The notes under the pieces: model-generated
What the model was told of the DNA's origin: nothing
The model's input: the letters and a program-made list of their open reading frames with translations, nothing else
Database searches by the model: none
In this document: positions 1 through 7,856 of the stretch, piece after piece
How the letters are laid out: each line of letters begins with the position of its first letter
How positions within the stretch are numbered: position 1 is the stretch's first letter
Made by a program: the position numbers and the translations under genes
NCBI RefSeq assembly: GCF_900108515.1
Contig: NZ_FNWW01000004.1
Span: forward strand, 62,001 to 126,000
DNA length: 64,000 nucleotides
Source: Halobacillus karajensis
Lineage (GTDB): Bacteria; Bacillota; Bacilli; Bacillales; Halobacillaceae
Reading direction: 5' to 3'

Positions 1-2
1 CA

Positions 3-380
3 AGGTTTGAAGAAATGGAGAGCAATCAACCTAGAGTCCTTTCTGATAAAGAACAGCTTATGGCATCCATGAAACTATCACTTGAAACGTCTGAGGAAAT
101 TGGAGAAATCAAAGAAAAGGTTTCTACGTTGGAGTCTCGTTTCGAGAATGAACTGACTCTCAAGCATGCTCAGGCACAAGCTCTTCAGCATTCTATCAAG
201 AAGCGAGTAGAGCAATTATTTGTTGATGGAGTTATGGGAGTACTGGAGTCGAAGAAGCAAATGTATTCGAGAATTCACAGCCAATTAAGAAAGGCCTTCC
301 AAACGCCCACATATCGTGAAATCAAAAGGGATGACTTCGACGAAGCAATGCAATGGGTGAACGCTTGGAGGCCCCTGTAA
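3..380 (+). CDS. ORF6C-domain phage antirepressor, C-terminal part (5' end outside window)
   Basis: The reading frame is open to the left window edge, so the internal ATG at 15 is probably not the true start. The visible ~125 residues begin with a short coiled coil (residues ~20-50 of the ATG form) and continue into a segment typical of the ORF6C domain, the C-terminal module of BRO/Rha/AntA-type phage antirepressors. Such proteins generally inactivate prophage repressors. The place upstream of the replication genes fits an early-operon regulator. The N-terminal DNA-binding half cannot be seen, so the subclass is open. Confidence 0.6.
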   Translation, partial: RFEEMESNQPRVLSDKEQLMASMKLSLETSEEIGEIKEKVSTLESRFENELTLKHAQAQALQHSIKKRVEQLFVDGVMGVLESKKQMYSRIHSQLRKAFQTPTYREIKRDDFDEAMQWVNAWRPL

Positions 381-467
381 TAATCGAGAAGCGGTTAGAT
401 GCACCACCATCAGCCGCTTCCTTAAATACCTGAATGCATTATACCACACATCCAGGAGGGTTACTAG

Positions 468-1283
468 ATGGCAAAATTTAGGCAAGTGTACACAGAATTT
501 TGGGACGATGCGAAAGTGACGGAAGAAATGTCACCTGAAGACAAGCTCTTTTACCTTTATTTATTAACCAACCCAAATACGACTCAAACAGGTATATATC
601 AGATCACTAAGAAGAAAGCAGCTTTTGAGCTTGGCTATTCAAATGAAGCTATTAATAGCTTATTCGATCGGTTCATGAATTATCACAAATTGATTCGTTA
701 TAACCCGGAAACTAGAGAGATAGCCATTAAAAATTGGGGCAAATATAACCTCAACCGTGGCGGTAAACCGATGCTGGATTGCGTAAAGAAAGAATTGGGT
801 GAAGTAAAAGATCGGACTCTTATCCATTTTGTGGGAGATAACGTTAAAAACGCGTCAATAAAGGATTTGTACGACACGTACCACGATACGTCCGCGTCAA
901 GGGGGCAAGAAAAAGAAGAAGAAGAACAAGAAGAAGAATTAAAAGAGGAGGAACCCGTGCGTGGGGGAGACCAAATTATTCAAGCATTGATTGATAACCA
1001 TATCGTGACTCCTGGGGGACTGACTGCCACTTTAAGGGACGATCTGATTGATGTCATGGAGAGCTTTGATTTTGAGGATCCAGAAGAAATGATCTTAGAA
1101 GCCATTAAAGATGCGGTAAGGGGAAATGGCCGCACATGGAAATTCATTTATCGAAAACTAGTCCTCTGGCAGAAGCAAGGTATTAAAAATAAGTCTCAGC
1201 TACTTGGAATGATTGATGTTAGCAGCAAACCTAAACAGGGGCAACGGAAAGTGAACTGGGAGGAGCTGGACGTCAGTGGATAA
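468..1283 (+). CDS. Phage replisome organizer, DnaD-like N-terminal domain
   Basis: The 271-aa protein opens with the phage replisome-organizer/DnaD N-terminal winged-helix pattern (conserved WDDAKV and the LFYLYLLTNPNTTQTGIY-type core, residues 1-110). A very acidic Glu-rich linker (~145-165) and a C-terminal helical domain follow. Such proteins bind the phage origin and recruit the helicase, like SPP1 G38P or DnaD. A good ribosome site (AGGAGG) precedes the ATG. It overlaps the next gene by 8 nt, and a G39P-like loader and a DnaB helicase follow directly, the SPP1 order G38P-G39P-G40P. The origin may lie within this gene, as in related phages (inference). Confidence 0.8.
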   Translation: MAKFRQVYTEFWDDAKVTEEMSPEDKLFYLYLLTNPNTTQTGIYQITKKKAAFELGYSNEAINSLFDRFMNYHKLIRYNPETREIAIKNWGKYNLNRGGKPMLDCVKKELGEVKDRTLIHFVGDNVKNASIKDLYDTYHDTSASRGQEKEEEEQEEELKEEEPVRGGDQIIQALIDNHIVTPGGLTATLRDDLIDVMESFDFEDPEEMILEAIKDAVRGNGRTWKFIYRKLVLWQKQGIKNKSQLLGMIDVSSKPKQGQRKVNWEELDVSG

Positions 1284-1620
1284 AAAACAAGTTCTTGAGA
1301 TATTCAAAGTGTTGCAGAATATCTATCCTCGTTTTATGCCTGAATCCACAGAAGAAGCTCAAGATAAATTGAATACTTGGACAAGAATGATGCGGGACAT
1401 GGACTTTAAACGAGTGATGAAGAAGGTTGAAGAACATATCATTGCCAACAAGTTCCCACCTTCAATTGCAGAAATATCAGCTTATGCTCCTAAGGATAAT
1501 GAAAGCTTGAGGAAAATGGAGCAATGGAGAAAGGAAGCTGAAAATGTACCGCAAGAAACGAAAGACCGCTTCCAAGCCAAATTAAAAGAGCTGATGGAGG
1601 CGAAAACAAATGGTCAATAA
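1276..1620 (+). CDS. G39P-like helicase loader/inhibitor
   Basis: This small helical protein of 114 aa starts with GTG inside the preceding gene. Its pattern (EIFKVLQNIYP..., then a W..MMRDMDF segment and PPSIAEI) matches the family of SPP1 G39P, which binds the phage DnaB-type helicase in solution, keeps it inactive and delivers it to the origin-bound organizer. Position between organizer and helicase, with an 11-nt overlap into the helicase gene, supports this. The C-terminus is Lys/Glu rich and probably disordered, as in G39P. Confidence 0.75.
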   Translation: MDKKQVLEIFKVLQNIYPRFMPESTEEAQDKLNTWTRMMRDMDFKRVMKKVEEHIIANKFPPSIAEISAYAPKDNESLRKMEQWRKEAENVPQETKDRFQAKLKELMEAKTNGQ

Positions 1621-2908
1621 CTACGAAGCAGAACAAGCCGTATTAGGGGCGATTCTCTTAGAGAGTTCTATCATCGGAAATTTGACTCTGGAACCTTCCC
1701 ATTTTTACAAAGGGTCGCATAGCAGAATCTACGAAGCTATGAAAGATGTAGCGGATCGTAACGAGGAAGTAAACACAGTTACTGTTTCTACGGAACTTGG
1801 CGAAGAAATCAATAAATGTGGTGGGGTAACTTACCTGATTCAACTTGCTGATGCGGTGCCAAGCACAGAACCAGTGATGCATTATCAGCAAATGATATAC
1901 GATGCTTATCGAAACAGAATGAAGAGGGAATTAGCGCTCAAGTATGCTGAACAACCTGGTGACGATTCCCTTGATCAATTAATAAAATCACTAACTGACC
2001 TAAGAGGCGTAGGTGTCCAGGTAGAAGAGAAAAGTACTTATGATTATCTAACTGAAATAGCCAATGATATGGTCTCACCTCCAGATGAATCAGCCCATGG
2101 ATATCCTATCGGCTTTAAGGATTTCGATGATATGACCGGTGGCGGTCCGCATAGAGGAGATTTGTTCATTATAGCTGCCCGGCCATCAATGGGGAAAACA
2201 GCCTTCGCATTAAACATGGCATCGGGTCACTGCAAGAATGGTGGATCCGCTGATGTCTTCAGTCTTGAGATGGGGGCAAAGCAACTTCTTCATAGAATGA
2301 TCAGTGCTCAAGGAAATATCGATGGTCAGAAATGGCAGACGATGTGTTTCTCAGAAGCGGATTACAACAAAGGCATCAATGCTATCGGAGAAATGACCGG
2401 CTGGGACTTAGATATTCACGAAAAAGCAAGAACTGTCGCGGAAATGAGAGCGGCCATAAGACGATCTGTTAAGGAGTTGAATCGAGATAATCATATGGTG
2501 GTTATCGACTATCTGCAACTCATGAGCGTAGTTGGTTCTTACGAAAGAAGAGATCAAGAGGTTGGTTCTATTACTCGTGAGTTGAAGCTACTCGCTCGAG
2601 AATTGAATATACCAATCATCCTTCTTTCTCAGTTATCAAGAGGTGTGGAATCTAGACAGGATAAGCGCCCAATGATGAGTGATTTAAGAGAATCCGGAAA
2701 CATTGAACAGGATGCGGATGTTATTGGGTTTCTATACCGGGATGATTATTACAATGACGATTCGGAAAATCAAAACATCGTTGAAATTATATTGAAGAAG
2801 CAGCGGAACGGTCCTACTGGGACAGTAGAATTAGCTTTCATTAAAGAGTATGGGAAGTTCGTGGATTTAGATAGAAGGTATGGCGAGGCCGAGGTACCTT
2901 CGGCTTAG
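1610..2908 (+). CDS. dnaB: Replicative DNA helicase, DnaB/G40P family
   Basis: The 432-aa hexameric 5'-3' helicase shows the DnaB N-terminal domain (EAEQAVLGAILLE, residues ~4-100), the Walker A motif ARPSMGKTA near residue 190, the Walker B/H2 segment MVVIDYLQLM near 300, and the C-terminal SDLRESGNIEQDADV signature. It is slightly shorter than chromosomal DnaB (about 450 aa), as is usual in phages. Translation is coupled to the G39P-like gene through an 11-nt overlap. It unwinds phage DNA at the fork after loading by the two upstream products. Confidence 0.95.
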   Translation: MVNNYEAEQAVLGAILLESSIIGNLTLEPSHFYKGSHSRIYEAMKDVADRNEEVNTVTVSTELGEEINKCGGVTYLIQLADAVPSTEPVMHYQQMIYDAYRNRMKRELALKYAEQPGDDSLDQLIKSLTDLRGVGVQVEEKSTYDYLTEIANDMVSPPDESAHGYPIGFKDFDDMTGGGPHRGDLFIIAARPSMGKTAFALNMASGHCKNGGSADVFSLEMGAKQLLHRMISAQGNIDGQKWQTMCFSEADYNKGINAIGEMTGWDLDIHEKARTVAEMRAAIRRSVKELNRDNHMVVIDYLQLMSVVGSYERRDQEVGSITRELKLLARELNIPIILLSQLSRGVESRQDKRPMMSDLRESGNIEQDADVIGFLYRDDYYNDDSENQNIVEIILKKQRNGPTGTVELAFIKEYGKFVDLDRRYGEAEVPSA

Positions 2909-2931
2909 AAATCTTATGGAGGAGTGATTCG

Positions 2932-3684
2932 ATGAGTAAAACTTATGATGATACATTGACCACTTACAAGATGGATGAAGATGAGAGGAGAAGGCGAATG
3001 GCCGTCAATCCGTTAAATTATATTGAGATGAAAGAAAAAGGGTGGTCGGATGCAAAGATAGCGGAACAATGGGGGATGCATCCGCCTGATGTTAGTAAAA
3101 AGAAAGATTCTTGGGACTTCATAGGGAGATCGCTCGATGAAATGAAAAAAATCGCCAAAAAGAACATGAGCAAAGCGCAAAGGAATAAGGCACAATCCCA
3201 TTCTATGCAGGACCAAATCAAAGAAGAAGTCCAAGAAAAAGAAGCGGAAAAAGATGTTCAGAATTCTAAACTGGAAAAGGTTTTAGAGGAAGTGAATGGG
3301 GAAATTAAGCGGCTCAATCAAATCAAAGGTGACCTGGAAGAGAAACTAAAAACGAAGTCTTTAAAGTTGGAGCAAATCTCCAAAGAATATGAAGCATTAG
3401 AGAATAAGTACCGTGATCTGGAAGAACAATTTGATGTGCTGCAGGAACAGTCTAGCTCTCCTAAACAAACTGTCCTTCTTGTCGAGAAGCAATTGAACGA
3501 AGAAAAGCAAGCTCACCAAATAACTCAATTAAAGGTTGAACATCTTCAACGGGAAAAGCAAGTACATCTCAATCAGATTGAAATCCTGACTAATAACAAT
3601 GAGCGGTTCCAGCGTCAATATCGAGAGGCGCAGAAAACTCATGAAGCATTAGCGGCATACACCCAACTTGTGATGCCATCATGA
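2932..3684 (+). CDS. Unrecognised phage early protein: HTH plus long coiled coil
   Basis: This 250-aa protein is not recognised at family level. Residues ~30-60 (EKGWSDAKIAEQWGMHPPDV) look like a helix-turn-helix of the terminase/replication-initiator sort. Residues ~100-235 are a highly charged heptad-like coiled coil (Glu/Lys/Gln/Leu rich). It has a good GGAGG ribosome site and overlaps the next gene by 4 nt. DNA binding with coiled-coil oligomerisation is a reasonable inference; a function cannot be assigned. Confidence 0.6.
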   Translation: MSKTYDDTLTTYKMDEDERRRRMAVNPLNYIEMKEKGWSDAKIAEQWGMHPPDVSKKKDSWDFIGRSLDEMKKIAKKNMSKAQRNKAQSHSMQDQIKEEVQEKEAEKDVQNSKLEKVLEEVNGEIKRLNQIKGDLEEKLKTKSLKLEQISKEYEALENKYRDLEEQFDVLQEQSSSPKQTVLLVEKQLNEEKQAHQITQLKVEHLQREKQVHLNQIEILTNNNERFQRQYREAQKTHEALAAYTQLVMPS

Positions 3685-4130
3685 TTCATCCCTACAGCAA
3701 AGAACAACAGCTAAAGTCAGATAGTTTACCTTCCAAGGCCAAAAGGTCAGAATTTACTACCAAGCAAAGAAAAGAAGTGAAGCGGATCTACGGGGATTAC
3801 TGCCAGATATGCATGAATCCCCATACCCAGATCCATCACAGAAAGTTCCGATCCGGGAGTGGTCGAAATAACCCAAGGAATGGAGCGCCCCTTTGTCATG
3901 AGTGTCACGCCTTTGTACATGCTCACTTTGAAGCAGCTGAAGAATTGCGTACTGAAGCGTCCGACCACTTTGGCCCTTATTACTACTACGACAAATATGA
4001 TTGTTTCTTTGAAGCATTGATTGATGAGCCGACAGACAAAGCCTTTGAGGACTTTATGGAACAGGAGGAGCGGAGGGCTCTTGAAAATTTACGTGTGCGA
4101 AATGGTGGAGAAGGACCAGAACGGGGATGA
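3681..4130 (+). CDS. HNH-type zinc nuclease-like protein
   Basis: The 149-aa protein carries an HNH/zinc arrangement: CQICMN then IHHRK (residues ~46-60), an R..N..RNG turn and CHECHAFVH (residues ~72-82). This is a Cys4 zinc site around a His-Asn-His-like core, as in small phage HNH enzymes. The ATG overlaps the upstream stop (ATGA). It sits in the early region, unlike the second HNH gene beside the terminase, so a role in DNA processing or host DNA attack is more likely than packaging (inference). Confidence 0.65.
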   Translation: MIHPYSKEQQLKSDSLPSKAKRSEFTTKQRKEVKRIYGDYCQICMNPHTQIHHRKFRSGSGRNNPRNGAPLCHECHAFVHAHFEAAEELRTEASDHFGPYYYYDKYDCFFEALIDEPTDKAFEDFMEQEERRALENLRVRNGGEGPERG

Positions 4131-4131
4131 A

Positions 4132-4200
4132 ATGAGTGTTATTCGGACGTACCATAGCAAGCCACATAAATACGATTACATTATCTTTGTTGAAAAGTGA
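4132..4200 (+). CDS. Possible 22-aa small ORF
   Basis: An ATG two bases after the HNH gene's stop opens a 22-codon frame (MSVIRTYHSK... ending in FVEK) that fills the gap exactly to the next gene's ribosome site. Tight packing and lack of any other explanation for the gap are the only support. No family is recognised. Confidence 0.25.
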   Translation: MSVIRTYHSKPHKYDYIIFVEK

Positions 4201-4212
4201 GGAGCGGAATTG

Positions 4213-4578
4213 ATGAAAGATCTTACCGAGAAACAAGAACAGATTCTTTTATTTGTAATTAAATCCATTCAGGAGCGGGGTGTATCTCCAACCGTGAGAG
4301 AGGTCGGCGATCATGTCGGCCTTACCTCCAGCTCCACGGTGCATAAGCATTTGAATAATTTGGTTGAAAAGGGATATCTGGAGAAAAACGAGCATTCACC
4401 ACGTACATTGCGATTACCTAAAAATGATTCTCCTGAGGTTAATATAACCAAGCGCTTAATAGCAATGGATGATGATGTCTCAGACATTATCCGTGTTGAA
4501 GGTCAGTGCTTCTATGTGCGGAGAGCAACCCCTGAGGATATTGAAGAATGGATTGGAGAAGAGGGGTTAGCTCAATGA
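4213..4578 (+). CDS. LexA-like DNA-binding protein without the protease domain
   Basis: Residues 1-66 are a LexA winged-helix domain: LTEKQEQIL, PTVREVGDHVGLTSSSTVH and GYLEK closely track the chromosomal LexA at 60485-61108, including the recognition helix. Instead of the S24 autocleavage domain the remaining ~55 residues are a short acidic tail with no Ala-Gly site and no Ser/Lys dyad. A product like this could bind SOS-type operators without being cleaved by RecA. Start: ATG 4213, 8 nt after GAGGAG, rather than the TTG before it. The stop overlaps the dUTPase start (ATGA). Confidence 0.8.
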   Translation: MKDLTEKQEQILLFVIKSIQERGVSPTVREVGDHVGLTSSSTVHKHLNNLVEKGYLEKNEHSPRTLRLPKNDSPEVNITKRLIAMDDDVSDIIRVEGQCFYVRRATPEDIEEWIGEEGLAQ

Positions 4579-5057
4579 ATCTTGAGAAACTATACGAAAT
4601 CCAGGGCGGGCTTGATGCTCACATTATTAAAGAAAAAGGGCTTGAAGGAGAAAACTTAATACCTAACTTGTTCCTTGCTTTAAAAGTCGAGGTAGCAGAG
4701 CTGGCTAATGAAACTCGATGCTTTAAGCATTGGAGTAATAAAAAAGCCAGTCCTAGAGAAGTCATTTTAGAGGAATACGCGGACGGTCTTCACTTCGCAT
4801 TGAGTCTCGGAAATCATACTGGTTTCCATAAGAATCATGGAGGCTATACGCGGGGTGGAAGTTTAACTGATACCTTTAATGATTGTTTTATTGCTATTGC
4901 TGATTTCGAAGCTAATTCTAATCAACAAACTTATGACAACCTTCTAGCATCGTTCTTCCAGATTGGAAAGACCTTAGGTTTTTCACTGAAAGAAATCGAA
5001 GAAGCCTATCTGAAGAAGAACGAAATTAACCACCGTCGCCAAATGGATGGATATTGA
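4575..5057 (+). CDS. Dimeric all-alpha dUTPase (dUTP diphosphatase)
   Basis: The 160-aa protein matches the phage/MazG-like dUTPase-2 family: an N-terminal helix pair, the metal-binding EVAELANE segment (residues ~38-45), a CFKHWSNK loop and a second acidic helix (EEYADGLHFAL). It hydrolyses dUTP to dUMP, keeping uracil out of phage DNA and feeding dTMP synthesis. Start ATG 4575 overlaps the LexA-like stop by 4 nt, so the two are translationally coupled; the upstream in-frame extension lies inside that gene. Confidence 0.85.
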   Translation: MNLEKLYEIQGGLDAHIIKEKGLEGENLIPNLFLALKVEVAELANETRCFKHWSNKKASPREVILEEYADGLHFALSLGNHTGFHKNHGGYTRGGSLTDTFNDCFIAIADFEANSNQQTYDNLLASFFQIGKTLGFSLKEIEEAYLKKNEINHRRQMDGY

Positions 5058-5146
5058 GGTGAGAAAAGCGTGATTGAATTGATCGCTTATATGTTTCGTA
5101 TTTCTGGGATGGCTGATTCTACTCTGGTGTGAAAAGGAGTGAACGT

Positions 5147-5347
5147 ATGAAGGACCAAGTAGTTCTGATGTATGTAAAGAATGACACTTTGTATCCAGTA
5201 GCTTTAACGGAAGAGCAACACCACATGCTCCAGTCAACACTAAGGTTTTTCAACCCATTAACCATTGTGCAAAGTGAGCCACAAGGACAGGTAGTTAATT
5301 TGTTCGGCAGAAAGAAGGGGTTAGGTCGTGAAGGTGGCAGAGATTGA
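5147..5347 (+). CDS. Small phage protein, 66 aa, unknown function
   Basis: ATG 5147 is preceded by AAAGGAG at good spacing; the longer GTG form is unlikely. The protein reads MKDQVVLMYVKND... with a central helix (EEQHHMLQSTLRFF) and a basic tail. It resembles short conserved proteins of Bacillus-phage early operons, but no function is recognised. Its end overlaps the next small gene in another frame. Confidence 0.55.
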   Translation: MKDQVVLMYVKNDTLYPVALTEEQHHMLQSTLRFFNPLTIVQSEPQGQVVNLFGRKKGLGREGGRD

Positions 5348-5495
5348 ATACAAACGAAAGCATGTTATCGATCAGCTACATCAACTAGGGATCAAAGACA
5401 CCGACGGACTGGATTATCATCAGCTGGTTAGGAAGTTGGCTATTGCAAGAGCTTCTGAAGTGGATGTAACAAGAGACAGTAACAAGTGGTTTTAG
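5328..5495 (+). CDS. Small phage protein, 55 aa, unknown function
   Basis: A GTG at 5328 opens a 55-codon frame overlapping the previous gene by 20 nt and ending just before the next ribosome site. The product (MKVAEIEYKRKHVIDQLHQL... ending NKWF) is helical and charged. The form, a YKRKHVI.QL..LGI pattern followed by L.YHQLVRKLA, is common among short phage early proteins. No catalytic motif is seen. Confidence 0.5.
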   Translation: MKVAEIEYKRKHVIDQLHQLGIKDTDGLDYHQLVRKLAIARASEVDVTRDSNKWF

Positions 5496-5506
5496 GAGGA
5501 AAGAAT

Positions 5507-5951
5507 ATGCAAAGGATTTTAGTTGCTTGTCGGATGTTCTGGTTCGACAAAGAACACGAGGACACGCTATACATGGATAACAGACAGATTCGAGAAGAAC
5601 TTTGCGACGGTAGAAAGTTAGAAGTGAACCCTGATCTTGTTGCTGACTTTAGAGACATGCCATTTGAAGATGAATCATTCTACATGGTCGTATTCGATCC
5701 TCCTCACCTATTAAAAGCCGGAGAAGGTTCCTGGCTGGCAAAGAAGTACGGGAGACTAGATGAATTATGGCAGTTTGATATACAGCAAGGGTTTAACGAA
5801 TGCATGAGGGTTTTGAAGAAGAATGGAACGCTGATTTTCAAATGGAATGAGGACCAAATAAGTACCAAATAGGTAATTGAAGCAATTGGCCAAAAGCCTT
5901 TGTTCGGAAACAGAAGATATAAAAACTCATTGGATGGTGTTCATGAAATAA
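5507..5951 (+). pseudogene. Phage class I SAM methyltransferase, broken by a stop and a frameshift
   Basis: ATG 5507 follows TTAGGAGGAAAG. The intact part (121 aa, to the TAG at 5870-5872) has a VVFDPPHLL motif IV and an IFKWNEDQ strand typical of small phage DNA methyltransferases. Past the TAG the same frame continues VIEAIGQKPLFGNRRY. One base out of register, KTHWMVFMK and TAA (5949-5951) complete the expected C-terminus. Two lesions are needed: a nonsense codon, probably from GAG, and loss of one A in the A-run at 5921-5925. The truncated product lacks the last strand and is probably inactive. Confidence 0.75.
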
Positions 5952-5978
5952 AGCGTCCTCAGAAAAGGAGTGAAATAA

Positions 5979-6377
5979 ATGGAAGTTAGAATACGTGATA
6001 TTCAGCTTCAAATTAATCAAAAAGAAGAACAAGCAGAGCTTGTTAAAGTAATAAATGGTATTGAAATGTATAAGGACATGGATTTTGGTGGCTTTATGGT
6101 GATAGACGGAAAGAGTTACCGGCATTGTAGTTATAACATTGAAATGGACATCTTGTCTGTGAAACCTGTTGAATTGAATGAGGATCCAGAAGAATTAGAA
6201 TACGAATCTGATTTTAAATGTCCTTATTGCGGAAACGTAGACTATGACGCCTGGGAGCTTGAAGATGAAGGCGAAACATATTGTGGTGCTTGTGGTTCTG
6301 AACTGGAGTACGAAAGGGTCGTGACTATTGATTATAATGTCAGACCTAAGAAATGCGCTCCAGTTACAAGAGTTTAA
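5979..6377 (+). CDS. Phage zinc-ribbon protein, unknown function
   Basis: The 132-aa protein has a mixed N-terminal half and a C-terminal zinc ribbon built from CPYCGN and CGACGS (residues ~75-110). Ribosome site AAAAGGAG precedes the ATG. No enzymatic motif is seen. Nucleic-acid or protein binding is inferred only from the ribbon. Confidence 0.55.
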   Translation: MEVRIRDIQLQINQKEEQAELVKVINGIEMYKDMDFGGFMVIDGKSYRHCSYNIEMDILSVKPVELNEDPEELEYESDFKCPYCGNVDYDAWELEDEGETYCGACGSELEYERVVTIDYNVRPKKCAPVTRV

Positions 6378-6431
6378 ACCAAAAAAGTGAGGATAAGACT
6401 CATTGAGAGTAGCAAGAAAGGGTGAAAGGAC

Positions 6432-6737
6432 ATGAAAGAAGTTACAGTTAATTACCAAACAGTTAGGGACACTTGTACTTGCTGTCATCAAAAACTCCAG
6501 CAGGAAGAGAAAAACGAGAGAAAGTTTAGCTTTAGTAAAGAAGATTTTCTGAATTGGGGTAGCTGGGAACATTGGAAGTTTTGTCAGGAAGATGAAGACA
6601 TACTACGAGAAAGTATTGAGGAATTTGTTTGTGAAACTATCAGATTCTTCGCTTTAAACATGGACACTAGATTAAGTGTAGGGAATAGCGAATTGGAAAA
6701 GGTAGAGAAATTCTTTAAAGAAGAAGTTGCTGCGTAG
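6432..6737 (+). CDS. Hypothetical phage protein with CTCC cysteine pair
   Basis: This 101-aa protein is not recognised. It has an N-terminal CTCCHQK pair that could form half a metal site, an aromatic Trp-rich centre (NWGSWEHWKF) and an acidic helical C-terminus. It has AAAGGAC as a modest ribosome site and is part of the small-gene run of the early operon. Confidence 0.45.
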   Translation: MKEVTVNYQTVRDTCTCCHQKLQQEEKNERKFSFSKEDFLNWGSWEHWKFCQEDEDILRESIEEFVCETIRFFALNMDTRLSVGNSELEKVEKFFKEEVAA

Positions 6738-6764
6738 TTTTAAAGGGATTTAAGGGGAAGCAAA

Positions 6765-6935
6765 ATGAAAAGACAAAGAAAACATAGTTACAAATGGTTG
6801 AGGTTAAAGAGAAAAACAATAGATTATCAATCAGAAACTTTTCCAACTTCTAGATTGATTAAAAGAGCAAGTGGAAAAATCGTTCCCAAACCTTTAACTA
6901 CAAACGATTTTATCAATGCTAATCCAAGGAGATAA
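6765..6935 (+). CDS. Small basic phage protein, 56 aa
   Basis: ATG 6765 sits 7 nt after AAGGGGAAG. The product (MKRQRKHSYKWLRLKRK...) is strongly basic in its first 20 residues, with a polar tail ending NANPRR. It has no recognised family. Nucleic-acid binding is suggested by charge alone. It fits exactly between its neighbours. Confidence 0.45.
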   Translation: MKRQRKHSYKWLRLKRKTIDYQSETFPTSRLIKRASGKIVPKPLTTNDFINANPRR

Positions 6936-6940
6936 AGAAG

Positions 6941-7294
6941 GTGAAAGCGGTGCTAAATAAAAGGGTATTAAACCGGATAAGCGAATTGGAGAGAAATCAT
7001 TGCAAAAAGTGCAAGAAGAAGAAAGGAAAAGATTCAACAGCATTAATACGTACATGTAAGGCGTGTCCAGTTGGCCAGGAACTTCTCAAGCTAGGGAGCC
7101 AGTTAGAAGTAAACAAGGTTGACAGAGTAATGGCCAAAGGTAAGGATATGACATTCTCAGATATCCGCTTCTGTATCCAAAGAGGGGTAAATCCTGAAGA
7201 TATAAAGAAAGCAGCTGGTATGAGTCATGGTAAAACATTTAAGAAATACATGAACAATCATGGATACGACACTATGGGAAAAGAAATTGTTTAG
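6941..7294 (+). CDS. Zinc-finger domain protein of Bacillus phages
   Basis: The 117-aa protein starts at GTG 6941 behind AGGAG. The N-terminal part carries HCKKC...CKACPVGQEL (residues ~20-47), the arrangement of the small zinc-finger family found in Bacillus phages. The C-terminal half (FSDIRFCIQRGVNPEDIKKAAGMSHGKTFKKYM) resembles a helix-turn-helix of the AbrB/Spo0A-insensitive kind only loosely. A DNA-binding regulator is likely. Confidence 0.55.
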   Translation: MKAVLNKRVLNRISELERNHCKKCKKKKGKDSTALIRTCKACPVGQELLKLGSQLEVNKVDRVMAKGKDMTFSDIRFCIQRGVNPEDIKKAAGMSHGKTFKKYMNNHGYDTMGKEIV

Positions 7295-7303
7295 GGAGGT
7301 ATC

Positions 7304-7432
7304 ATGATGACAGAACATGAACGGAACGAAATGATTGCTCGTTTAGTCTGGCAGAAAGGCTGGCACCCGGAAGCATTTGAACGAAAGACAGATGAAGAAC
7401 TGATTGAGTACGATAAGCGGATAAATGGATGA
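7304..7432 (+). CDS. BH0509-like small protein, 42 aa
   Basis: ATGATG at 7304 follows GGGAGGT. The product (MMTEHERNEMI... ending DKRING) has the pattern E-R..MI...Q.G......TDE.L...Y seen in BH0509-family mini-proteins of Bacillus phages, whose role is unknown. The stop overlaps the next ATG by 8 nt. Confidence 0.45.
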   Translation: MMTEHERNEMIARLVWQKGWHPEAFERKTDEELIEYDKRING

Positions 7433-7841
7433 CATGAATTCCAACACTCGTCCAGAAGCGGATTACCTACAAGCTTACCTGGACGAGGTGCTTAGATATC
7501 AGCAGAGGATTGAAAGGTGCCATCCAGAAATGCGGGTGCGACTTATAGAACTTAAATCAAAGCAATTAGTCTTCGTAGGGAAGTTAGCGGCTGAGTTTGC
7601 AGAGATTAGTAAGATGACATACGCCACTCGAAAACAAGTTTACACTGAGGCATTCTTTGCAGCTGAAAAGTATAAGAAAGAAGAAGCGGAGAAGGCAGTC
7701 TTTGAGTGGAGAAAGCAGGAAGCTAAGGACTACGGGAACTGGCAACGATGGAAAAATGCCAAGGATACATTGAAAGAGGAAATCAATGCTTTGAAATATC
7801 ATGTCAAACAGGACATTGCTGATGGAAGTAGACAGGGGTAA
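7425..7841 (+). CDS. Phage protein with helical, coiled-coil-like body
   Basis: This 138-aa protein is almost entirely predicted helix, charged, with Arg/Lys/Glu-rich heptads (residues ~55-130). No family is recognised. It overlaps the preceding mini-gene by 8 nt and lies just upstream of the late regulator, the usual end of the early operon. Confidence 0.5.
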   Translation: MDDMNSNTRPEADYLQAYLDEVLRYQQRIERCHPEMRVRLIELKSKQLVFVGKLAAEFAEISKMTYATRKQVYTEAFFAAEKYKKEEAEKAVFEWRKQEAKDYGNWQRWKNAKDTLKEEINALKYHVKQDIADGSRQG

Positions 7842-7856
7842 TAGAGGGGGCTGATC

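Noticed and set aside
285-485. Reverse-strand open frame across the first gene boundary
   Set aside because: It covers coding sequence of the opposite strand, has no ribosome site and no protein-like composition.
5081-5131. Very short frame (GTG start, about 20 codons) after the dUTPase gene
   Set aside because: Too short, hydrophobicity and composition uninformative, ribosome site doubtful.
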